From the NCBI GenBank assembly GCA_003537575.1, contig DPRS01000063.1, positions 3,019 to 14,983 on the forward strand: a stretch of DNA of 11,965 bases, given 5' to 3'. The stretch is from Oxalobacteraceae bacterium. GTDB taxonomy: Bacteria > Pseudomonadota > Gammaproteobacteria > Burkholderiales > Burkholderiaceae_D. Position 1 is the first letter of the stretch. Every line of letters starts with the position of its first letter. Shown piece by piece: positions 1 to 7,295 of this stretch. The position numbers and the translations under genes were made by a program. The notes under the pieces were generated by a model that saw nothing but the letters and a program-made list of their open reading frames with translations, was not told the origin of the DNA and did no database searches.

Positions 1-1
1 A

Positions 2-1678
2 AATCCATTTTTTTTCGACGATATACCGTTTTTCGCGAACACGCTTACTGAAACTGGAACCCATACCCGATCCGTATTCGAATTTAAGTTGCGCTGGCTT
101 TCGTATGCCAGTTTAGCGTGGACAGTAGAATTATTTAGCGATGAATTGCCGCATATATTCCATTTGTGGAATTTAATAATTCATGGATTCACTACCATCC
201 TTTTGTTTTTCTTGTCGGTGGAATCAATCGGGGCAGTTATCCCTGAAACGAAAGAAAGCCCAGGTCTTCGTTGGGCTGCCTGGCTTGGCGCATTAGTATT
301 TGCGTGCCATCCAGTCGCTGTCTATGCCGTTGGGTATATCGTCCAATACAGCATCTTAATGGCGACGTTTTTTTCGTTGCTCATGCAGTGGGCGTATTTG
401 CGCGGGTTGCTTACCGGGAAAAATCTTTGGTTCGGAGTGGCCATCGCGGCATATTTCTTGGCATGTTTTTCAAAAGAGCAAAGCGTGCTGATGCCAGCCG
501 TATTGATCATGATGACGGTCTTGCTGCGCTTCCAAAATAAAGCATCGCAACGAAATTTATGGCTTACCTGGGTTGCGTTTGCTGCTATCGCTATATTTGT
601 CGTGTTGCTAAAAAGCGGTATGAGTGTAATAGGCGCACCATATGAGCCGATGGCGGCACAACAATTTGGACAACAAGGAATAGCAATAGTAGAAAGCAAT
701 AATCATATCCTGCAACTATTGAGCGTAATGACTCAGGCTGGATTATTTTTCAAATATCTTTTTTTGTGGTTAATACCTAATCCGGCATGGATGTCCGTCG
801 ATATGCGAGAGCCATTCATTTCTGAATGGACGGCATGGCAAGGCTGGCTAGGTATCCTTGGATTTGGCGTGTACGGAGTACTGGGAGGAAAACTACTCTT
901 GCGAGGCGGAGTGGCGGGGCTTGCGGGATTGGCTTTGCTATCCCCTTGGTTACAGTTTCTTCTGGAGTTTTCTACCATCCGGATACAAGAACCGTTTGTG
1001 CTTTACCGAAGTTATTTGTGGATGCCAAGCATAGCCTTACTTGTCGCGCTTGGATTAATCAAAACCAGTTTCAAGTTGAGCAACACATTCCCCTTGCATT
1101 TCAAGGCTAAGGCACATGTCATGGAAGAGCATGGCAAGCTTCAGCGCATTGAACATCAACCTGATGGATTTCTCAACAGGCATAATCACTTATTTGACTG
1201 GAAAGCGTTACTGGTACTGGGATACGTGGTTTTACTGCTCATTCCATTATCTTGGAATCGTCTTTGGGTTTTTGCTGATTCGTATCGGCTTTGGAATGAC
1301 GCTGCATTGTTATTGTTCAATGAGAAAGCGATAGGAGCCGACCGCATATTTTACAATCGCGGCACAGCCTTAATGAAGCTGGGTAAATGGGACAGGGCGA
1401 TTATCGACCTTGAGAAAGTGGTCGCGCTGAGCCCCGGACTCGCTCCAGTACACTATGCGCTTGGTATGGCTTATTTTAGCGCTGGTCGTTATAGCAATGC
1501 GATTGAACAGCTTGATCAAGCGATTGCCTTAAAGCCAAATGATGCAAATGCTTATTATGCTAAGGGAGTGTCACTAAAAAGATTAAAGAAAGATGCTCAA
1601 GCAATTCAACAATTTATTAAAAGTTGCGAACTTAAAAATGTGGTGGCTTGTATGGTAGCCCCAGCGTCTGAACGTTAG
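2..1678 (+). CDS. Multi-spanning membrane protein with C-terminal TPRs, GT-C/TMTC-like (5' end outside window)
   Basis: The frame is open to the left edge, so the true start lies outside the window; an internal TTG at 89 is unlikely to be the start. The visible 558 residues begin with a loop carrying FFFDDIPFF (Asp-Asp at bases 17-22). About ten hydrophobic segments follow, then a soluble tail with about three tetratricopeptide repeats (residues about 447-545; for example NRGTALMKLGKWDRAI and YYAKGVSLKRLKK). A DD or DxD in the first external loop, many membrane spans and C-terminal TPRs are the plan of TMTC-like GT-C glycosyltransferases, which use lipid-linked sugars on the outer face of the membrane. 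Pilin or surface-protein glycosylation is a reasonable guess but is inference. Base composition is clearly AT-richer than the neighbours, suggesting transfer or an accessory locus. It converges on moaC with a 23-bp gap in which no terminator is seen. The family is fairly sure; the activity is not. Confidence 0.72.
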   Translation, partial: NPFFFDDIPFFANTLTETGTHTRSVFEFKLRWLSYASLAWTVELFSDELPHIFHLWNLIIHGFTTILLFFLSVESIGAVIPETKESPGLRWAAWLGALVFACHPVAVYAVGYIVQYSILMATFFSLLMQWAYLRGLLTGKNLWFGVAIAAYFLACFSKEQSVLMPAVLIMMTVLLRFQNKASQRNLWLTWVAFAAIAIFVVLLKSGMSVIGAPYEPMAAQQFGQQGIAIVESNNHILQLLSVMTQAGLFFKYLFLWLIPNPAWMSVDMREPFISEWTAWQGWLGILGFGVYGVLGGKLLLRGGVAGLAGLALLSPWLQFLLEFSTIRIQEPFVLYRSYLWMPSIALLVALGLIKTSFKLSNTFPLHFKAKAHVMEEHGKLQRIEHQPDGFLNRHNHLFDWKALLVLGYVVLLLIPLSWNRLWVFADSYRLWNDAALLLFNEKAIGADRIFYNRGTALMKLGKWDRAIIDLEKVVALSPGLAPVHYALGMAYFSAGRYSNAIEQLDQAIALKPNDANAYYAKGVSLKRLKKDAQAIQQFIKSCELKNVVACMVAPASER

Positions 1679-1701
1679 AGAAAAACAAGGTCTGCCAGTA
1701 A

Positions 1702-2226
1702 TCAACTTACAGAGGCGGAGAAGTAGTCACCTGATTTTCCTCCGCGTTTCTCCAGCACCCGGACATCCCCCATCACCATCCCTCGATCCACCGCCTTGCA
1801 CATATCATAAATAGTCAGCAACCCTACCTGCACCGCCGTCAGCGCTTCCATCTCCACCCCGGTCTTGCCATAAGTTTCCACCTGCGCAGTACAGGTAACG
1901 CTTGAATCAGCGGCATCCACCTCGAACTCAACCGCCACCCGCGTCAATGCCAGCGGATGACACAATGGAATCAAATCGCTGGTCCGCTTGGCGCCCATGA
2001 TCGCGGCAATGCGCGCAATCCCCAGCACATCCCCCTTTTTTGCGCTGCCGAACTGGATGATCGCCAGCGTTTCCGGCTTCATGCGAATACTGCCCGAAGC
2101 CACTGCAATTCGGTGGGTTTCCGCCTTGTCGCCGACATCAACCATGTGCGCCTGCCCGCCGGCGTCGAAATGGGTCAAGCCCTGGTTGGCTGAAGCCTCG
2201 TCAGCCGCTGTTTTTTTGATATCCAT
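1702..2226 (-). CDS. moaC: MoaC, cyclic pyranopterin monophosphate synthase
   Basis: MoaC acts with MoaA in the first step of molybdenum cofactor synthesis, turning the cyclic GTP-derived intermediate into cyclic pyranopterin monophosphate in the cytoplasm. The 174-residue product has the family hallmarks in order: THFDAGGQAHMVDVGDK (18-34), KRTSDLIPLCHPL (80-92), GKTGVEMEALTAV (120-132), IYDMCKAVDRG (139-149, with the catalytic-region Asp141 and Lys144) and EKRGGKSG near the end. Length is normal for the family (about 160-175). The frame stays open up to 2307, but the ATG at 2226 is chosen because the longer form would overlap the bepA start and add a non-conserved tail. No strong Shine-Dalgarno sequence precedes this ATG. 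It is divergent from bepA and shares its 56-bp promoter region; no other molybdenum cofactor gene is in the window. Confidence 0.95.
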   Translation of the reverse strand: MDIKKTAADEASANQGLTHFDAGGQAHMVDVGDKAETHRIAVASGSIRMKPETLAIIQFGSAKKGDVLGIARIAAIMGAKRTSDLIPLCHPLALTRVAVEFEVDAADSSVTCTAQVETYGKTGVEMEALTAVQVGLLTIYDMCKAVDRGMVMGDVRVLEKRGGKSGDYFSASVS

Positions 2227-2248
2227 TGGTAACAAAGTATGAAGAGTC

Positions 2249-2276
2249 TTGAACGATTCCTGAGTGCAGGTATCAT
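2249..2276 (+). promoter_or_regulatory. Candidate sigma-70 promoter of bepA
   Basis: TTGAAC at 2249-2254 (4 of 6 to TTGACA) and TATCAT at 2271-2276 (5 of 6 to TATAAT) are separated by 16 bp. The expected transcription start, about seven bases after the -10, falls at or very near the GTG at 2283. The bepA message would then be leaderless or nearly so. Confidence 0.5.
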
Positions 2277-2298
2277 AGCACCGTGAATTCCCTTTCAA
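2272..2298 (-). promoter_or_regulatory. Candidate sigma-70 promoter of moaC, sharing the -10 region with bepA
   Basis: On the minus strand, TTGAAA (plus 2293-2298; 5 of 6) and TATGAT (plus 2272-2277; 5 of 6) are 15 bp apart. The -10 is preceded by TGC, giving an extended -10 (TGnTATGAT). Transcription would begin near 2265, leaving a leader of about 39 bases before the moaC ATG. The -10 overlaps that of the opposite promoter by five bases, and the -35 lies inside the bepA coding region. Confidence 0.5.
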
Positions 2299-3827
2299 TT
2301 TTCCCATACCAGCCGATCCGGCGCACCTTGCATCTGCGGGTGATTGCTGCCATAGCGCTTTCCCTTTCCTGCCTTTTCCAGGCGGGTGTGGCGCCAGCGC
2401 CGGCGATCGCGCAAAATCTCCCCAGCTTGGGCGACACCGAGCGTCAGGATCTCTCGCCCATCATGGAGCGCCGCCTGGGCGAAGCGATCATGCGCGATGT
2501 GCGCCGCGATCGCGACTATCTCGACGATGCCGTGGTGCTGGAATACCTGAACAATTTCGGCACGTCGCTCCTGTCGGCGCGGCCCGATGCGCGTGGCGAA
2601 GCTGGCTACGATTTCGTTTTCTTCGCCGTGCGCGATCCCTCGCTCAACGCCTTCGCCTTGCCGGGCGGCTTCATCGGCGTGCATTCGGCGCTGGTGCTGG
2701 CGGCGCAATCGGAGTCGGAGCTGGCGTCGGTGCTGTCGCATGAAATCGGCCACGTTGCCCAGCGCCATATCGCCCGCATGCTGGGCAGGCAGCGCCAGGA
2801 TGCCCTGTTGCCGCTGGCCGGCCTGATCCTGGCGGCGCTGGCGTCGGGCGCCGGCGGGGATGCCTCGGCGGCTCTGCTGATGGGCAGCGAGGGCATAGCG
2901 TTGCAGCGCCAGCTCAATTTCAGCCGCGAAGCCGAGCGCGAGGCGGACCGGATCGGCTTGCAGATCATGAAGGATGCCGGCTTCGACACTTCCGGCATGA
3001 TTGCCTTCTTCGGGCGCATGCAGAATTCGACGCGCGCCTATGGCGATGGCGTGCCGGCTTTCCTGCGCTCCCACCCGCTGACGACCGAGCGCATCGCCGA
3101 TATCCAGGACCGTACCCGCGGGATGCGTTACCGGCAGCGCGCCGACAGCCTGGATTTTCATCTGGTGCGCGCCCGTCTGCGTCTGTTGCAGGATGGCTCG
3201 GCGCAAGGCTTGCGCGAGGCGGAGGAAGCATTCAAAGGGCTGCTGGCGCAAAAGAGCCGTAATCAAACCATCGCCGGCAAGTATGGTTTGGCGCTGCTCG
3301 CCTTCAGGCAGCATGATATTAGCCGTGCGCAGGAGCTGCAGGCGGAAGCCCGTGCGGCGCTGCCGCAGGGAATGAAGCCGAATTCCACCCTGGCCAGCCT
3401 GGCGATCGAACTGAAACTGGCCGCCGGCCAGCCGGAGGAGGCCGTGCGCGAAGCCGAAGCGGCGCGCAGGCAGTTCCCGCTGTCGCGCGGTATCGCCCAT
3501 CTGTATGCCGATGCCCTGATGGCAGCCGGGCGCAACGAGGATGCGGTGCATTTCCTGCGCGACCAGGCGCAGCTGTACCGGCAGGAACCGCAAGTGCAGC
3601 AGCGTCTGGCCAAGGCCTATGCGGCGCAGGGCAAGCAGGCGCTGCAGCATATGGCGCTGGCGGAGACCTATGCCTTGTCGGGCACCCTGTCGTCGGCGCT
3701 GGATCAGCTCGGCATCGCGCGCCGCGCGCCGGACGCCACTTTCTATGACCAGTCGCTGATCGATGCCCGCGAGCGCGAATGGCAGGCGCGCTTCAGGGAA
3801 GAGATGAAGGAAAGCCGGGGACGATAG
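2283..3827 (+). CDS. bepA: M48 family periplasmic metalloprotease with TPR domain, BepA-like
   Basis: BepA-type proteins are periplasmic zinc proteases and chaperones that promote assembly of outer-membrane proteins such as LptD and degrade stalled ones. The 514-residue product starts with a signal peptide (basic n-region PIRR, hydrophobic 19-34, likely cleavage near APAIA-Q44). The protease domain carries HEIGH (His153, Glu154, His157) and EREAD (Glu218 as third zinc ligand, Asp222). SHPLTTERIAD follows, whose His264 lines up with the regulatory histidine of E. coli BepA. From about residue 290 to the end the protein is alpha-helical with TPR-like repeats. Length is close to E. coli BepA (487). 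The GTG start at 2283 has no good Shine-Dalgarno sequence; GTG 2340 is an alternative but would lose the basic n-region. It is convergent with the minus-strand gene at 3928. Family certain; the BepA name rests on domain order. Confidence 0.9.
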   Translation: MNSLSIFPYQPIRRTLHLRVIAAIALSLSCLFQAGVAPAPAIAQNLPSLGDTERQDLSPIMERRLGEAIMRDVRRDRDYLDDAVVLEYLNNFGTSLLSARPDARGEAGYDFVFFAVRDPSLNAFALPGGFIGVHSALVLAAQSESELASVLSHEIGHVAQRHIARMLGRQRQDALLPLAGLILAALASGAGGDASAALLMGSEGIALQRQLNFSREAEREADRIGLQIMKDAGFDTSGMIAFFGRMQNSTRAYGDGVPAFLRSHPLTTERIADIQDRTRGMRYRQRADSLDFHLVRARLRLLQDGSAQGLREAEEAFKGLLAQKSRNQTIAGKYGLALLAFRQHDISRAQELQAEARAALPQGMKPNSTLASLAIELKLAAGQPEEAVREAEAARRQFPLSRGIAHLYADALMAAGRNEDAVHFLRDQAQLYRQEPQVQQRLAKAYAAQGKQALQHMALAETYALSGTLSSALDQLGIARRAPDATFYDQSLIDAREREWQARFREEMKESRGR

Positions 3828-3857
3828 CCGGAGATCGATAACCGGGACGATAACCGG
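3822..3857 (+). repeat. Three copies of CGATARCCGG at the end of bepA
   Basis: The decamer occurs at 3822-3831 (CGATAGCCGG), 3836-3845 and 3848-3857 (both CGATAACCGG), with start-to-start spacing of 14 and 12 bases. The first copy contains the bepA stop codon. The array begins the 100-bp gap between two convergent genes, and no clear terminator was found in that gap. Confidence 0.6.
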
Positions 3858-3927
3858 CAACAGGCCGGCACGCTGCACCGGGTCGCTGGACCTGCGCTTT
3901 CTCTTGGCGGACCAGGAGAGCAGGGGG

Positions 3928-4533
3928 TTAGGGGCGGGGACTGGGAACGAAGCCGAACCGCGCGGGTATTTCAGCGCGTGAAATCAGCTCTATCGGCAAC
4001 AGCCTGTCGCCATCACGAAAATGCAATTGACTTGCATCTTCCGCAGCATTGTTTAACCAGGACAGCAATTCCTCGTCGCTGGCGGCAAGCTCGCCGGCTT
4101 CTCCTGCGCGCAGCAAGCCCAGGCATTGCACCATGTCGCGGTCATCGATTTGCGCGGCGATGTCGCCGCTCTGCAGGATCAGCAATCCATCCTCGTTCAT
4201 CCCTGCGCTATCGATTTTCCCGAGCCGTTCGCCGGTATGCAGGAGGAAACTTCCCGTTTCATCGGTGCGGGCGATGTAGGGCGTGGCTTCCAGATCCACA
4301 TACACCCGCTGCGGGCCGTTCTGGAAATACCAGCGGCCCTGTTCATCATGCGTGTAATTGCGGTTGATGAAGCCCAGCAGCGCTTCATTGTTGATGCGTT
4401 CGCCAGGTAACTTGCCTGCCTGCGCACGCTCATCGCGCATGCGCCAGGCGCCGCGCGCGTCAAGCGCCAGCCAGCCGTAGCAATACGGCACATTCGGCCA
4501 CTTGGCCAATGCCTGTCTGACAATTTCATCCAT
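3928..4533 (-). CDS. Conserved protein of unknown function (DUF2946-like, family name uncertain)
   Basis: A 201-residue soluble protein with no signal peptide, membrane segment or cysteine motif. The N-terminal part has the look of a conserved betaproteobacterial family: KWPNVPYCYGWLALDARGAW (11-30), MRDERAQ (32-38), FINRNY (55-60) and WYFQNGPQRVYVDLEATPY (68-86). The C-terminal half (about 90-180) is acidic with less obvious motifs. I recall such proteins in Burkholderiales annotated only as a domain of unknown function, possibly DUF2946, but I cannot confirm the number. It is the last gene of the minus-strand series, 62 bp after the hydrolase gene, and may be co-transcribed with it; no terminator is seen between them. 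The Shine-Dalgarno sequence is weak. Composition matches its neighbours. Function unknown. Confidence 0.75.
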   Translation of the reverse strand: MDEIVRQALAKWPNVPYCYGWLALDARGAWRMRDERAQAGKLPGERINNEALLGFINRNYTHDEQGRWYFQNGPQRVYVDLEATPYIARTDETGSFLLHTGERLGKIDSAGMNEDGLLILQSGDIAAQIDDRDMVQCLGLLRAGEAGELAASDEELLSWLNNAAEDASQLHFRDGDRLLPIELISRAEIPARFGFVPSPRP

Positions 4534-4595
4534 CTGCGTATGCTACACCACTGCGCAAAAAAGTGGCGATAAGGTGCCTGGGTACGGACGACGGT

Positions 4596-5585
4596 TCAGG
4601 CTGCTGCTGCCATGGTGCAAGGCGCTGCGTTTCCTTGCAAGAAGTTCAGCATCCGCTGGGGCAGCCAGTCGATCCGGCCCGGAAAGGGGCCGGTGGCAAA
4701 GCCGACGTGTCCGCCATGTCTTGGGAAATCAAGCGTGACCGTGGAAGAAGCTTTTTGCGGCAAGTGGCGCGCCGGCAGGAAAGGGTCGTTTTGCGCATTC
4801 ATCACCAGGGTGGGAATGGTGATGTCCTGCAGGATATGGATGGCGCTGGCGCGATGCCAGTAATCGTCGGTATTGCGATAACCGTGCAGCGGAGCGGTGA
4901 CGATATTGTCGAACTCGTACAGGTTGCGTGAAGCCAGCATGACGTCGCGATCGAACAGGCCGGGGAATTGTTTCAGCTTGGCCAGGCATTTCGGTTTCAG
5001 GGTGTTCAGAAACATCCTGGTGTAAATCATGTTGATGCCGCGCGCGAGGGCCGAGCCGCCGCCGGCAAGGTCAAGCGGCGCCGAGACGGCGCAGGCGGCG
5101 TCGACGAATTCGGCCTGATGCTGCGATTCGCCGATCCAGCGCAGCAGCGCGTTGGCGCCCAGCGATACGCCGCAGGCATAGAATCTCGTGCTGCCGCGGC
5201 TATCGGCTTGCGCCTTCAGGCGCCGCAGCACCCAGTCGATTTCCGCGGCGTCGCCGGAATGGTAGAAGCGCGGGGCGCGGTTCAGTTCGCCCGAGCAGCC
5301 GCGAAAGTGCGGCACCGCGCCGGACCAGCCCAGCGCGGCGATGCGGGCCATCAGCGCGCGGCTGTAATGGCTGGCGGAAGAACCTTCCAGACCGTGGAAC
5401 AGGACGATGAAAGGCTGGCCGGCCTGGCCGTCGATGAAGTCGATGTCGACGAAGTCGCCATCCGGCGCATCCCAGCGTTCGCGCCGGAATGCCACCGCCG
5501 GCCTGGCAATCAGCGTGGCCGGGAAAATGGTTTGCAGATGGCCGCCGGGCAGCCAGCAGGGAGCGTCGTAGGCGGCAGGGTTCAA
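4596..5585 (-). CDS. YheT-type alpha/beta hydrolase
   Basis: A 329-residue alpha/beta-hydrolase of the YheT/EMB8 group (COG0429), usually described as predicted esterases or hydrolases of unknown substrate. The opening WLPGGHLQTIFPA (11-23) is the group's typical start, and HGLEG (64-68) forms the oxyanion-side loop. The nucleophile elbow is GVSLGAN with Ser141, the acid is Asp267 in NAQNDPFLP, and the base is His293 in RHGGHVGF, so the triad is complete. The start is TTG at 5585; it overlaps the TGA of the preceding gene as TTGA, which suggests translational coupling, and the next in-frame ATG would remove much of the domain. No signal peptide, so cytoplasmic. It follows the NTF2-like gene in the minus-strand series. 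The fold and triad are sure; the substrate cannot be told. Confidence 0.9.
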   Translation of the reverse strand: MNPAAYDAPCWLPGGHLQTIFPATLIARPAVAFRRERWDAPDGDFVDIDFIDGQAGQPFIVLFHGLEGSSASHYSRALMARIAALGWSGAVPHFRGCSGELNRAPRFYHSGDAAEIDWVLRRLKAQADSRGSTRFYACGVSLGANALLRWIGESQHQAEFVDAACAVSAPLDLAGGGSALARGINMIYTRMFLNTLKPKCLAKLKQFPGLFDRDVMLASRNLYEFDNIVTAPLHGYRNTDDYWHRASAIHILQDITIPTLVMNAQNDPFLPARHLPQKASSTVTLDFPRHGGHVGFATGPFPGRIDWLPQRMLNFLQGNAAPCTMAAAA

Positions 5586-6013
5586 TGCAGCACCGTCGCG
5601 ACGGTTTGCGTCTCCGGTATCTTGCCGGGCGCCATGCTGGCATGGTGCATCGTCAGGCGCCAGCCGCGCGGCGTCTTCAGGTAGACGTTGGTGACCAGGA
5701 TATGCGCATCGCCGCCTTCGCGCGGAGCTTGTCTGACTTCTTCGATCAGGCTGTGCACCACCGTCAGCATGTTGTGCGCAGCATGCAGCTGCACCGGGCG
5801 GATCTGCAGGCCGCCGCGCTCGAAGATCACTTCCCAGGATGCGCGGATGGCGGCGTGGCCGATCAGGCGAGGCGCGCCCGGGTGGACGCAGACGATGTCT
5901 TCATCCTCGGCCCACAGGGCCATCAGGGCGTCGAGGTCGGCGTGGCTGATGGCATCGTAATAGGCCGCCTCGATTTCCTCGACGGTTCCCAGCGGCTTGC
6001 GTGACTTGGCCAT
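5582..6013 (-). CDS. NTF2-like (SnoaL/DUF4440-type) protein
   Basis: A 143-residue protein with the pattern of the NTF2-like cone fold. An N-terminal helix pair holds EEIEAAYYDAISHADLDALM (12-31) and the strand WAEDEDIVCVHPGAPRLIG (34-52) follows. Next come the helix HAAIRASWEVIF (53-64) and curved strands ending in ILVTNVYLKTPRGWRLTMHH (105-124). Relatives are annotated as nuclear transport factor 2 family, DUF4440 or SnoaL-like proteins. Some bind small ligands or are isomerases, but most in bacteria have no known role. ATG at 6013 gives a normal family length; its Shine-Dalgarno sequence is poor. It lies 19 bp after the zinc-finger gene and overlaps the hydrolase gene by four bases, so these genes probably form one transcript. 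Whether protein and hydrolase act on a shared substrate is speculation. Confidence 0.85.
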   Translation of the reverse strand: MAKSRKPLGTVEEIEAAYYDAISHADLDALMALWAEDEDIVCVHPGAPRLIGHAAIRASWEVIFERGGLQIRPVQLHAAHNMLTVVHSLIEEVRQAPREGGDAHILVTNVYLKTPRGWRLTMHHASMAPGKIPETQTVATVLH

Positions 6014-6032
6014 GACGCTTGCGCGGCGCGGC

Positions 6033-6236
6033 TTAGTGGTGGCCGCCGGCGCGAGCGCCTTCTTTCAGGCGGTACACCGTGCCGCAGTACGGGCACTTCG
6101 CTTCGCCATTCGCGGCAAAGTCGAGGAACACGCGCGGATGCGAGGACCACAGCGGCATGTTCGGGTTCGGGCAATAGGCGGAGGTGTAGCTGGCATCGTC
6201 CAGGTCCACTACCGTGACGTCAATTTTTGCGTTCAT
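6033..6236 (-). CDS. CHCC-type zinc-finger domain protein
   Basis: A 67-residue protein consisting mostly of a zf-CHCC domain (the bacterial relative of the C-terminal part of the complex I subunit NDUFS6). The predicted zinc ligands are Cys22 (YCPNP), His33 (SHPRVFLDF), Cys48 and Cys51 (KCPYCGTVYRL), followed by a His/Gly-rich tail ending GGHH. Such proteins are common one-domain products in proteobacteria with no firmly assigned function. A good Shine-Dalgarno sequence (TGGAGA, eight bases from the ATG at 6236) supports the start. It sits 131 bp after ilvE and 19 bp before the NTF2-like gene. Placement beside ilvE is familiar in Burkholderiales, though the reason is unknown. Confidence 0.9.
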   Translation of the reverse strand: MNAKIDVTVVDLDDASYTSAYCPNPNMPLWSSHPRVFLDFAANGEAKCPYCGTVYRLKEGARAGGHH

Positions 6237-6367
6237 CGAGATTCTCCAGGTTACTCAAATAGATTGGAATTACGTAAAACCGTCATGGCAAGGCTTGGCG
6301 ACGAAGACAGTACAAAGTGTACGGCAAGGAGCCATAACGCCGCCAGGGCGGTTTTGCGTGGTTCCTG

Positions 6368-7288
6368 TTAAATATGGGCCAGCCAGCGCTGATATTCCGG
6401 GGCTTCGCCGGCCACCACCCTGAAAAACAGCTGCTGCAGTTTTTCGGTGACGGGGCCGCGGCTGCCGCTGCCGATTTGCCGGTTGTCGAGTTCGCGGATC
6501 GGCGTGATTTCGGCCGCGGTGCCGGTAAAGAAAGCTTCGTCGCAGCAGTACACTTCGTCGCGGGTGATGCGTTTTTCGATCACCTCGATGCCAAAGTCGC
6601 GCGCCAGGGTCAGCACGGCGTCGCGGGTGATGCCGTCGAGGCAGGAGGCGAGATCGGGCGTGTAGAGCTTGCCGTTCTTGACCATGAAGAAGTTCTCGCC
6701 CGAGCCTTCCGAAACATAGCCGTCGGTGTCCAGCAGCAGGGCTTCGTCGTAGCCGTCGGCCAGCGCTTCCTGGTTGGCCAGGATCGAATTGATGTAGTTG
6801 CCGGATGCCTTGGCGCGCACCAGCATGACGTTGGGATGGTGACGCGCAAAAGAGGCGGTCTTGACGCGGATGCCACGGCTCATGCCTTCCTCGCCGAGAT
6901 AGGCGCCCCATTCCCAGGCGGCGATCGCCACATGGATGGTATTGCCCTTGGCCGAGACGCCGAGCTTTTCCGAACCGACCCAGACCAGCGGGCGGATATA
7001 GCAGGATTCCAGCCTGTTTTCGCGAACCACCTGGCGCTGGGCTTCCATGACTGTTTCGAAGTCATAGGGGATCTGCATCTGGAAGATCTTGGCAGAGTTG
7101 AACAGGCGGCGGGTGTGTTCTTCCAGTCGAAAGATTGCCGTGCCCTGCGCCGTCTTGTACGCACGGACGCCTTCAAACACGGCCATGCCGTAGTGCAGAG
7201 AATGGGTCAGTACATGGACTTTGGCATCGCGCCACTCGATCAGTTTGCCATCCTGCCAGATTTTGCCATCGCGATCGTCCATCGACAT
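6368..7288 (-). CDS. ilvE: Branched-chain amino acid aminotransferase (fold-type IV, PLP)
   Basis: IlvE transfers the amino group between glutamate and the 2-oxo acids of leucine, isoleucine and valine, the last step of their synthesis and first step of their breakdown. Numbered from the ATG at 7288 (306 residues), it shows HYGMAVFEGVRAYK near the N-terminus. RAKASGNYINS follows with the PLP lysine at residue 160, the number used for E. coli IlvE. EGSGENFF, with the cofactor-binding Glu, and FFTGTAAEITP complete the signature. Three in-frame ATGs (7294, 7288, 7282) compete. GGAG at 7299-7296 is one base from the first but seven from the second, and family members often begin MSM-DRDGKIW, so 7288 is chosen; the frame from 7294 is two residues longer. 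It is first of the minus-strand series and divergent from the azlCD exporter genes. Confidence 0.95.
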   Translation of the reverse strand: MSMDDRDGKIWQDGKLIEWRDAKVHVLTHSLHYGMAVFEGVRAYKTAQGTAIFRLEEHTRRLFNSAKIFQMQIPYDFETVMEAQRQVVRENRLESCYIRPLVWVGSEKLGVSAKGNTIHVAIAAWEWGAYLGEEGMSRGIRVKTASFARHHPNVMLVRAKASGNYINSILANQEALADGYDEALLLDTDGYVSEGSGENFFMVKNGKLYTPDLASCLDGITRDAVLTLARDFGIEVIEKRITRDEVYCCDEAFFTGTAAEITPIRELDNRQIGSGSRGPVTEKLQQLFFRVVAGEAPEYQRWLAHI

Positions 7289-7295
7289 GGTCATT

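Noticed and set aside
2227..2307. N-terminal extension of moaC to 2307
   Set aside because: It would overlap the bepA start and both promoter elements and adds 27 residues not typical of MoaC.
2295..3878. 527-codon open frame on the minus strand opposite bepA
   Set aside because: It mirrors a GC-rich real gene, has Arg/Gln/His-rich sequence without domains, and the plus-strand frame has a signal peptide and zinc-protease motifs. It is a codon-bias shadow.
3858..3927. Possible stem CTGG...CCAG in the convergent gap after bepA
   Set aside because: Only four pairs plus a mismatch and two more, with a long loop and no T-run on either strand.
4968..5684. 238-codon plus-strand frame opposite the YheT hydrolase and NTF2-like genes
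   Set aside because: No domain seen; both minus-strand frames have family motifs and a coupled TTGA junction.
6276..6357. Hairpin CCGCC-AG-GGCGG followed by TTTT on plus (6340-6355) and a long-range AAAACCG/CGGTTTT pair in the ilvE to zinc-finger gap
   Set aside because: The T-run is on the plus strand while the genes are on minus, the inner loop is only two bases unless the stem is shortened, and no plus-strand gene ends here. On minus there is no T-run, so it was not called a terminator.
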